Shown one piece after another: positions 34,826 to 41,877 of a DNA stretch of 61,920 nucleotides (positions are counted from its first letter, which is position 1; each line of letters starts with the position of its first letter). Source of the stretch: CAYMPH01 sp964392365 (lineage in GTDB: Bacteria > Spirochaetota > UBA4802 > UBA5550); contig CAYMPH010000022.1 in assembly GCA_964392365.1 (NCBI GenBank), forward strand, positions 1 through 61,920, written 5' to 3'. Below the pieces are notes generated by a model. That model saw only the letters and a program-made list of their open reading frames with translations, was not told the DNA's origin and ran no database searches. The translations under genes were made by a program, and so were the position numbers.

Positions 34826-34928
34826 TCCTTACTTCATGAAAAGGTATTGACAAATTAATTATTAATATGCAGGTTATATCAGCTTAGCGTAAATTTCCCG
34901 GAAAATTTTCTATAAAAATGGTGAGTAA

Positions 34929-35471
34929 ATGTCAACCCAGAGAAAAAAATATATTGTTGATAAAAAATTTCAGTTCAGAACCACTTTTTCAATAATAGGT
35001 GTTGTTACTATAATTGCAGTGATTATTCTGGGTTCAATATCATTCAGCGTTGTATTTAACAATGAAAAAATTCAGAACATTCTTGAACTTGAATCAAATA
35101 TTATGGAGAATTTTTCTTCACAAACCAATTCAAGTGCTGATGAAACTTATAAAGCCGTTTATAAGATCCAGATGAAACAGCATAATACCAATATGGATAC
35201 CCTGAAAAATATCATAACATACAACAGGATAATGCTGATTACCCTGCTTGTATTTGTAATAATTCAGGGAATTATCCTATATGTGCTGCTTATCAAAAAA
35301 ACTCACAGAATCTCCGGTCCGATTTTTGTAATGTCAAGATATCTGAATGAGATGATTGAAGGAAAATCCCCGGTAACAAGACCTTTGAGAGAAAAAGATG
35401 AACTGAAGGAATTCTATAAACTTTTTAACGATATGCTTGATTCATTGAAAGATAAGGAAAAAAAGCAATAG
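34929..35471 (+). CDS. Two-transmembrane HAMP-like protein
   Basis: 180 residues. The first membrane span is near residues 19-42 (FSIIGVVTIIAVIILGSISFSVVF) and the second near residues 99-118 (IMLITLLVFVIIQGIILYVLL). A short extracytoplasmic helical region lies between them. After the second span the sequence KKTHRISGPIFVMSRYLNEMIEGKSPVTRPLREKDELKEFYKLFNDMLDSL resembles a HAMP linker. The protein then stops without an output domain. The next gene starts directly after the stop codon, so it is co-transcribed with the M23 peptidase. It may relay an envelope signal or act as a scaffold. Function is not known. Confidence 0.7.
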   Translation: MSTQRKKYIVDKKFQFRTTFSIIGVVTIIAVIILGSISFSVVFNNEKIQNILELESNIMENFSSQTNSSADETYKAVYKIQMKQHNTNMDTLKNIITYNRIMLITLLVFVIIQGIILYVLLIKKTHRISGPIFVMSRYLNEMIEGKSPVTRPLREKDELKEFYKLFNDMLDSLKDKEKKQ

Positions 35472-36422
35472 ATGAAAAAATTTCTACCTTTAAGTATACT
35501 TAGTTTTTTAACCACAAGCTGCCTCTTATATGGCCTTTTTTTTTATAAATCAGCAGATAAAGAAAATACAGAACAGGTTAAATGGGAAGGGAGCTATTCA
35601 GCATATTTTCAGGATGAAGATTCATATATTGATTATGTTATAAATGATGTTAAGTTTAAAGATATAAAATTCAAAGCAGTCAGTATCGAGAAAAAAAGCA
35701 ATTTCTGGAAAATTGCCAAATCCAATGGTGTAAATATAGATACACTCATAGCAGCAAATCCGCACTGGAACAGCCTTAACGCTGTTGTAAATCAGCGTAT
35801 TCTTGTGCCTTCGGAAAAGGGAGTATTAAACTTTATCGGGCGGCTGAATGAAATTCCGGAGTTGATGGAAAAATACAAGACTGATGAAAATGGAATTGAA
35901 ATAGAAGAACTTTCATTTTTAAAAAAAATTCATTTAAAATTTTTTAAATCCGACAGGCCGATTGCTGTATTCATTAAAAACAAAAAACCTCATTCAGAAG
36001 ACCTGAGCGAAACTTTATCAAAGGAGTTTGCATTAAGGGAACTGTTCCGTTCTCCTCTCGGCGGAAGGTATTCATCATATTACGGAAGAAGAATTGATCC
36101 TATCTTCAGAACAAACAGCTTCCATACCGGCCTGGACATAGCTGCACCTCATGGAACACCTGTAGGCGCATCAAGGCGCGGCAGAGTTACTTCAGCCGGA
36201 TGGATGGGAGGATATGGCTATGCAGTTGTAATTGAACATGGTGACGGTTACAGGACGCTGTATGGTCATTTATCTGCAGTAAGTGTACGTCAGGGAGCTT
36301 TTGTGGAAGCAGGCAGATTTATAGGGAAAGTCGGATCAACCGGACTTTCAACTGGACCTCACCTGCATTTTACTCTCTGGCGCTACAATACTCTTATCAA
36401 TCCTATGAAGGTTCTCTGGTAG
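35472..36422 (+). CDS. LysM-M23 peptidase (peptidoglycan endopeptidase or amidase activator)
   Basis: 316 residues with an N-terminal membrane anchor or signal (FLPLSILSFLTTSCLLYGLFF). A LysM-like domain near residues 75-120 follows (NFWKIAKSNGVNIDTLIAANPHWNSLNAVVNQRILVP), then a long linker. The C-terminal LytM/M23 domain has the first zinc ligands in FHTGLDIAAPHGTPV (HxxxD) and the later ones in LYGHLSAV and TGPHLHFTLW (HxH). The zinc set is complete, so it is likely active on peptidoglycan cross-links. It follows the HAMP-like protein with no intergenic base, suggesting translational coupling and a shared envelope role. Confidence 0.9.
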   Translation: MKKFLPLSILSFLTTSCLLYGLFFYKSADKENTEQVKWEGSYSAYFQDEDSYIDYVINDVKFKDIKFKAVSIEKKSNFWKIAKSNGVNIDTLIAANPHWNSLNAVVNQRILVPSEKGVLNFIGRLNEIPELMEKYKTDENGIEIEELSFLKKIHLKFFKSDRPIAVFIKNKKPHSEDLSETLSKEFALRELFRSPLGGRYSSYYGRRIDPIFRTNSFHTGLDIAAPHGTPVGASRRGRVTSAGWMGGYGYAVVIEHGDGYRTLYGHLSAVSVRQGAFVEAGRFIGKVGSTGLSTGPHLHFTLWRYNTLINPMKVLW

Positions 36423-36591
36423 ATTTTATAAAAAGTCTGTTTTTTCATTGCCGCAACTAATCAAGAAAATTTTTTCCTCGAAGCATTAATTGAAAAAAAA
36501 TAACAAATTTTTTTTAAAAAATCCTCTCCCGATAGTATTAATATTATAAACAGGCCGGCGCCATGGCTTATAATCTAACAGGAGCTGAATT

Positions 36592-36951
36592 ATGAGGAAT
36601 TATGCGGGTGCAACAGTAGAGGGTTTTGTTACGCGAAATCCTTCAGTGAGAAAAACCAAAACAGGGAAAAATGTATGCAACTTTTCAATTGCTATCAATC
36701 ATTATTCAAAGGATGATGCAGATTCAAAAGTATCGTACATTGATGTTGAGACCTGGGAAAAGCTTGCTGAAATCTGTTCAGGATCAATAACAAAGGGAAA
36801 AAGGATTATGATCGCAGGAGCTTTGAGGCAGGAACGATGGGAAGGAAAAGACGGAAAAAGCCAATCAAGAATCAAGATAATCGGAAATGAAATTGTTTTT
36901 CTTGATTCAAAAAAGGACCAGAGTAGTGAAAAAACAGCTATAGCTGTCTGA
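36592..36951 (+). CDS. ssb: Single-stranded DNA-binding protein
   Basis: 119 residues. The OB fold shows GFVTRNPSVRKTKTGKNVCNFSIAINHYSKDD, YIDVETWEKLAEICSGSITKGKRIMIAGALRQERWEGKDGKSQSRIKIIGNEIVF. It is shorter than the usual 150-180 residues and ends in SEKTAIAV. There is no acidic amphipathic tail and no DDIPF-type tip, which in standard SSB recruits repair and replication proteins. It may be the main SSB of a lineage lacking the tip, or a second specialised SSB. AGGAG precedes the ATG, and a terminator follows. Confidence 0.88.
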   Translation: MRNYAGATVEGFVTRNPSVRKTKTGKNVCNFSIAINHYSKDDADSKVSYIDVETWEKLAEICSGSITKGKRIMIAGALRQERWEGKDGKSQSRIKIIGNEIVFLDSKKDQSSEKTAIAV

Positions 36952-36971
36952 TATATTCTATAGCTGATTTG

Positions 36972-37025
36972 CCGCAGAGGCAGTGAGACCCGGAATCGTT
37001 GTATCTCTGCGGTAAATTTTTTTTT
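36972..37025 (+). terminator. Intrinsic terminator after ssb
   Basis: CCGCAGAG (36972-36979) pairs with CTCTGCGG (37005-37012) over a 25-nt loop, and a T9 tract follows at 37017-37025. It lies between ssb and the convergent minus-strand gene. Confidence 0.65.
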
Positions 37026-37040
37026 GATAATAATAAGAAT

Positions 37041-37712
37041 TTAAACCGGTTTTAAAATATCCTTCACATTCTGAAACTGCTCAATATTTTTTAAAACAAA
37101 TCCTCTGCAACCTGATTCAATAAGTCTTTTAATCTGTTTGTCAGTTGAATCTACCAGTGCAATTGAGAATATTTCTCTTTTAGAAAGTTCACTGAGCATA
37201 GCCGGGTTAAGAATATAAGAAATACCTGCTGATTCAATTGACATCAGGCAATCAGCTTTAAATTTTCTTTTAAAATACAGAAATCCTGTTTTAAAAAGAA
37301 AATATAAAAATATAAATTCATTTGGAGTCATTGCTGTTGCAGTTTCCGGAAGTTTTTGTCTTATCTTTTTCATCAGTTTTGAGTTTTGCGTCCAGATTAA
37401 AATGTTTTCCTCCATTGAATGCTTTTTAATTATTCCGGACAATTCATCTGATTTATCAATTTCCCCGAATATTTCTAAAATAAATTTTTTATCTTTAAAA
37501 TTTTCGAATATCATTTCAAGGCCTGTATGTTTGTCTGAATCTATGTTTTTTTGTAAACTAAAAGGATCACATAAATAAAAATTATCACCTGAAAAACATG
37601 AAATTAATACAGTATCAGCTCCGATAGAAAATATTTCAGAAATTCCCGTTATGCCTTTTGCGGAATCTGCCCTGATTGATGATGTAAAATTTTCTTTAAA
37701 AATTTTTTTCAT
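37041..37712 (-). CDS. Degenerate glycerophosphodiesterase-like (GDPD fold) protein
   Basis: 223 residues. The overall order of segments recalls GlpQ/UgpQ TIM barrels: SIGADTVLISCF near the N-terminus, KKFILEIFGEIDKSDELSGIIKKHSMEENILIWTQNSKLMKKIRQKLP in the middle, and IFSIALVDSTDKQIKRLIESGCRGFVLKNIEQF at the end. That last stretch matches the 'vtvn...GvDgiiTd.P' end of GDPDs. The catalytic HRG and ExD residues are absent (the start reads SSIRADSAKGITGISE), so it is probably not a phosphodiesterase. It could be a pseudoenzyme with a binding or regulatory role. AGGA lies 7 nt before the ATG. Fold assignment is by eye and moderate. Confidence 0.55.
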   Translation of the reverse strand: MKKIFKENFTSSIRADSAKGITGISEIFSIGADTVLISCFSGDNFYLCDPFSLQKNIDSDKHTGLEMIFENFKDKKFILEIFGEIDKSDELSGIIKKHSMEENILIWTQNSKLMKKIRQKLPETATAMTPNEFIFLYFLFKTGFLYFKRKFKADCLMSIESAGISYILNPAMLSELSKREIFSIALVDSTDKQIKRLIESGCRGFVLKNIEQFQNVKDILKPV

Positions 37713-37937
37713 ATTTTTATCCTATCAATAATTATCAGTAAAACAGAAAAATCGGGTGTTGAATTTTAATAAAATAATTAATATACTATTTTTAGTCAAT
37801 TATCAATTTTTCAAGCAGAATTCGGAAAATGAACTATCAGAAAATATCTTTTACTTTAAAAATAAATATATCTTGAAAATTATAAAAGGTATGTTTATAA
37901 TAATTATATCATAAAAAAACAAACTTGAGGCGCGGTT

Positions 37938-38651
37938 ATGAGGAATAAATTATTAAGAAATATTGCCGGATTATTAATTGGTCTTTTCTTTGCTTTTTCC
38001 TCCTATACTCTCGAGTGGGCAATCGGGATATATTTTATGCTTTTTATCGTGCCAGGAGCATTTGCGTCTATGGTTTTTGCTGTGCGTATTTTTATCATTA
38101 TTCTTGATACAATGACTTATAATGAAATGGTGTCACCGAAAAACCTGATAGCCGAGTGGGAAATAACTCCTGCATTGTGGCAGGCATCCAGGAAAATTCT
38201 GTTTATTCAGGACAAGAAAGGCCGCATCGCTGTTTTCTGCATAATGGCAGCGCTTTTTGCAGCTATCGGAATATCTTCTCTGTTTTCGGATTATCTCCAG
38301 GGAAAGATTATAGGCGTATCAATATCTGCATTGCTGATAGTTGTTTTCTGGATAATGATGTTTACACATAAAAGATATCATCTTTATAATTCAAAAGTTA
38401 TTTTTTCCAGATTTGGTGTTGTTATGGATGATAAAGTCTGCGACTGGATGGATTCCAGGGTAACAGACTATGAAATAAAAAAGATTTCCGGAGATTTTGA
38501 ATATATTCATGCAAAATATTCAAAACAGTCCGGAAATAAAATAATCTCTGAAAATCTTGTTATTCCTATCCCCCCTGAACAGAAAAATAATGCTGATATG
38601 ATTGTAGAACAGCTGATAACCGGCATTAACCAGACAACGAGAAAAATATAA
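37938..38651 (+). CDS. Multi-pass membrane protein of unknown function
   Basis: 237 residues. About four membrane segments: IAGLLIGLFFAFSSYTLEW, IGIYFMLFIVPGAFASMVFAVRIFIIIL, FCIMAALFAAIGISSLF and IIGVSISALLIVVFWIMMF. A cytoplasmic-looking C-terminal domain of about 90 residues follows, rich in beta strands (YHLYNSKVIFSRFGVVMDDKVCDW). That tail resembles a PH-like domain seen after membrane pairs in DUF304-type proteins, but I cannot confirm it. GAGGCG precedes the ATG weakly. It stands alone between the GDPD-like gene (divergent) and metH, which has its own promoter. Confidence 0.6.
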   Translation: MRNKLLRNIAGLLIGLFFAFSSYTLEWAIGIYFMLFIVPGAFASMVFAVRIFIIILDTMTYNEMVSPKNLIAEWEITPALWQASRKILFIQDKKGRIAVFCIMAALFAAIGISSLFSDYLQGKIIGVSISALLIVVFWIMMFTHKRYHLYNSKVIFSRFGVVMDDKVCDWMDSRVTDYEIKKISGDFEYIHAKYSKQSGNKIISENLVIPIPPEQKNNADMIVEQLITGINQTTRKI

Positions 38652-38667
38652 TTTTTTTGAAAAAAAC

Positions 38668-38717
38668 TTGACAAAATGCATAAACTATATTACTATATCA
38701 AGATATATTGATATAGT
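38668..38717 (+). promoter_or_regulatory. metH promoter overlapped by a perfect palindrome
   Basis: TTGACA (38668-38673), exactly 17 nt, then TACTAT (38691-38696): a good sigma70 promoter. A perfect inverted repeat, ACTATATCAA (38692-38701), 6-nt centre GATATA, TTGATATAGT (38708-38717), covers the -10 and the expected start point. A bound repressor would block RNA polymerase. SahR-type ArsR repressors control metH in some bacteria through AT-rich palindromes. AAGGA and the metH ATG follow. Confidence 0.7.
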
Positions 38718-38735
38718 TTAAATAAGGATAAATAA

Positions 38736-41165
38736 ATGACATTCAAAGAAAGACTTGCAGCATCAGGGCCGGTAATTATGGACGGAGCAATGGGAACAGC
38801 TCTTTTTTATAAAGTTCCGAATCATAAAGGTCCGCTTGAAATACTTAATATTGAAAGGCCGGATGTTGTTGAGGAAATACACTCGCTATACATTGAATCC
38901 GGCGCTGAACTTATAGAAACAAATTCTTTCGGCGGAAGCATGCTTAAACTCTCAGAATACGGCTTATCAGGCAGATGCATTGAAATTAATGAAAAAGCAG
39001 CTGCTGCAGGAAGAAAAGCAGCAGATAAAGCAGGTGCTTTTGTTGGAGGATCTGTAGGGCCAACAGGTCTCCTCGTTGAGCCTATGGGGAATTTTCCTGC
39101 AGATGAAATATATAATTCATTCAGACCGCAGATGAAAGGCCTTGAAAACGGCGGAGCGGATGTAATTATAATTGAAACAATGACAGATATACAGGAAGCC
39201 AAGCTTGCTCTTCTTGCTGCTAAAAGAGAAACTAAACTGCCTGTAATCTGCAGCTTATCTTTCGATAACAGCGGAAAAACAATGTCAGGAACTGATATGC
39301 TTACTGCATTTGCAACGCTTTCACAAATGGGCGCGGATGTCGTCGGAGCCAACTGCAGTATGGGACCGGATGCGCTTCTTGAAATATACACTGAATCCAT
39401 TGAGAAGATCAATGAAATAGGAAGTCATTTAAGCGTGTGGGCAAATGCAGGTTTTCCTGAATTTATTGAAGGTAAGGCTGTATACACTTTATCTGCAGAA
39501 AAATTCGCAGCAACATCCCTCGGTTTTGCAAAGATCGGAGTGAAGGTAATCGGCGGGTGCTGCGGTACAAATCCCGTGCACATTAAAGCATTAAGCGACG
39601 TGATAAAAAAATCGCAGCTGGATAAAGAAGCAGCAAAAATTAAAAAATACTATTTTTTAACCAGCAGGGGAATGACAATAAATTTAAATGAGCAGAAAGA
39701 TCTTCTCATTGTTGGAGAGAGGCTGAACCCTACAGCAAGAAAAAAATTTGCAGAGGATCTTAAAACCGGTAGTCAGTCTTTTTTAAGAAGCGATTCCAAG
39801 GCACAGGTTGCAGACGGAGCTAATGTGCTCGATATTAATGTGGGTGTTCCGGGTATCGATGAAATATCATCAATGCATAAATCTGTGTACACGCTTACCG
39901 GAATTACGTCAGCCCCGCTTATGATAGATTCCGATAACCCTGCAGTTCTTGAAAAAGCTCTCATGACATATCCGGGAATTCCGATTGTAAATTCAATCAA
40001 CGGCAATGAAAAAAGCATCAGGGAGATCCTTCCTATTATTAAAAAATACGGCTGCTTTGTTGTGGCAATGTGCCTTGATGAAACAGGCATACACAGAGAT
40101 TCGGCAAATAGAATCCGGATCGGCGAGAAACTGATCGGACTCCTTGAATCTGAGGGAATATCGAAGGACAGGATTTTTATTGATCCTCTCATACTTACTG
40201 AAAGTGCAGAACCCGGATCAGCTGTTGAAACAGTTAAAGTTATCAGGCATTTTTCATCAAAGGGAATCAGGACTTCCATAGGGCTGAGCAACGTTTCTTT
40301 CGGTCTGCCTCAGAGAAAATTTATTAATAATGTATTTCTGAAAATGGCGATTGATGCAGGTCTTACAGCTGCGATTCTTAATCCGACATCGTATAATGTT
40401 CCTGAAAATTTTTCCGAGGAGGAAAAGCTTGCATTTGATTATCTGAACGGATCCGATAAGGATGCAGTAAAATATATTTCTTACTTCAAGGGAAAGGAAA
40501 TCAAAACAGAAACACCGCTGCAGGTAAATGCTGCTGCTGAAACAGATATTATAAGCAGAATTTATAATTGCGTTGTTGAAGGGAATCTTGATGAGATTGA
40601 GATTAATGTAATGGAAGCGCTTAACACAAAAGAACCTAAGGAGATAATGGATCTCGGGTTATTGAAAGCACTTGAGAAAGTCGGAGATTATTACAGCACA
40701 GGAGAATATTTTCTTCCGCAGATGATATCATCTGCTAATGCCATGAAAAAAGGTTTTCTGATATTAAAGCCTTTACTGACATCGAAAAATTCAACATCTG
40801 CCGGCAGGGTTGTAATATGCACTGTAAAGGGTGACATTCACGACATTGGAAAAAATATAGTTGCGATGATGCTTGAAAATCACGGATTTGAGGTGCATGA
40901 TCTGGGCAAGGATGTTGATATTGAAACAATAACTGAAGCAGTGAACAGGCTGAAGCCTGATATTCTCTGTCTGAGCTCCCTTCTGACTACAACCATGAAT
41001 GAGCTCAAGGTTGTCAGCGATTCAATACGCTCTGGAAAAATTAAAGCAAAACTTCTCGTTGGAGGTGCTGTTGTGAATGAGGAGTACGCAAATGGAATCG
41101 GAGCATTTTACGGCACAGACGCAGTTGATGGAGTTAATAAGGCCAAGCAGATAATAGGCAGATAA
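38736..41165 (+). CDS. metH: Cobalamin-dependent methionine synthase, short form without activation domain
   Basis: 809 residues. Domains in order: homocysteine-binding barrel (about 1-290; GAMGTALFY, IETNSFGG, zinc Cys in VVGANCSMGPD and GGCCGTNP); pterin-binding barrel (about 315-570; VGERLNPTARKKF, LDINVGVPG, IDSDNPAVLEKAL); helical cap (about 600-680) and B12-binding domain (VKGDIHDIGKNIVAMMLENHGFEV, the DxHxxG ligand loop). The chain ends after the B12 domain. The AdoMet-binding reactivation domain of long MetH (about 1,200 residues) is missing, so another reductant must rescue oxidised cobalamin. It transfers the methyl from methyl-THF to homocysteine, drawing on the same pool as the acs system. 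It has its own promoter with a palindromic operator. Confidence 0.95.
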   Translation: MTFKERLAASGPVIMDGAMGTALFYKVPNHKGPLEILNIERPDVVEEIHSLYIESGAELIETNSFGGSMLKLSEYGLSGRCIEINEKAAAAGRKAADKAGAFVGGSVGPTGLLVEPMGNFPADEIYNSFRPQMKGLENGGADVIIIETMTDIQEAKLALLAAKRETKLPVICSLSFDNSGKTMSGTDMLTAFATLSQMGADVVGANCSMGPDALLEIYTESIEKINEIGSHLSVWANAGFPEFIEGKAVYTLSAEKFAATSLGFAKIGVKVIGGCCGTNPVHIKALSDVIKKSQLDKEAAKIKKYYFLTSRGMTINLNEQKDLLIVGERLNPTARKKFAEDLKTGSQSFLRSDSKAQVADGANVLDINVGVPGIDEISSMHKSVYTLTGITSAPLMIDSDNPAVLEKALMTYPGIPIVNSINGNEKSIREILPIIKKYGCFVVAMCLDETGIHRDSANRIRIGEKLIGLLESEGISKDRIFIDPLILTESAEPGSAVETVKVIRHFSSKGIRTSIGLSNVSFGLPQRKFINNVFLKMAIDAGLTAAILNPTSYNVPENFSEEEKLAFDYLNGSDKDAVKYISYFKGKEIKTETPLQVNAAAETDIISRIYNCVVEGNLDEIEINVMEALNTKEPKEIMDLGLLKALEKVGDYYSTGEYFLPQMISSANAMKKGFLILKPLLTSKNSTSAGRVVICTVKGDIHDIGKNIVAMMLENHGFEVHDLGKDVDIETITEAVNRLKPDILCLSSLLTTTMNELKVVSDSIRSGKIKAKLLVGGAVVNEEYANGIGAFYGTDAVDGVNKAKQIIGR

Positions 41166-41298
41166 GCCGGCAGTAGAAGAAATAAAAAGATTAAAGTTTT
41201 TTTATTGCTAGAGGATAAAAAGTAACAAAATTGAATTAATATTGACTTATTTCATGGAGTATTTATGATACTGAAAAAATTGTATCTGGAGAGAATCT

Positions 41299-41751
41299 GT
41301 GGAAACATTATATTCAATAATTTCTAATAAGATATTTATATCAGGGCTTTTTTCATATATAACATCACAGACCATCAAGATTTCCATTGGAATATTTAAA
41401 ACAAAAAGATTCAGTTTGTGGGATCTGATTTTTGTTCAGGGCGGTTTTCCTAGTTCACATTCAGCTTCAGTGGTTTCAGCTACAGCAGCAATATTGTTTT
41501 TTGAGGGACCTACCAGTACATTCATGCTTGCAGTTTTATTTACATTTATTGTTCTCATCGACGCAACTGGAGTAAGATGGGAAACAGGAAAACAGGCAAG
41601 ACTTCTTAACGAGATTATGAGAAACAATGATCTGGTGATAAAAGAATTTAAGGATAAATTTGTTGAAAATATCGGCCATACCCCTTTGCAGATATTGGGT
41701 GGAAGCGTAGTTGGAGTTATAGTTGCAATTATAATTCATTTATTTTTTTAG
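41299..41751 (+). CDS. Divergent PAP2/DUF212 membrane protein
   Basis: 150 residues. Signature blocks: IFISGLFSYITSQTIKI, FVQGGFPSSHSASVVSATAAI, IDATGVRWETGKQARLLNEI and GHTPLQILGGSVVGVIVAIIIH. The 'GGxPSSHSA' and 'GHTPxQ' motifs define the DUF212 group, distant relatives of acid phosphatase/vanadium haloperoxidases with about four membrane spans. A phosphatase role on lipid pyrophosphates is possible but unproven. The start is GTG at 41299 with GGAGAG just upstream. It lies between metH and secA without obvious linkage to either. Confidence 0.88.
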   Translation: METLYSIISNKIFISGLFSYITSQTIKISIGIFKTKRFSLWDLIFVQGGFPSSHSASVVSATAAILFFEGPTSTFMLAVLFTFIVLIDATGVRWETGKQARLLNEIMRNNDLVIKEFKDKFVENIGHTPLQILGGSVVGVIVAIIIHLFF

Positions 41752-41877
41752 TGATATTGCATTTTAATTTACATGCAGATTTTTAAAAAAATTCTCTTGA
41801 TTAAATTTAACCCCGAATAAATTCTGTTTTGTTATCCGCTATACATAAATTCTGTTTTAAAAATAAAGGATTCCGCC

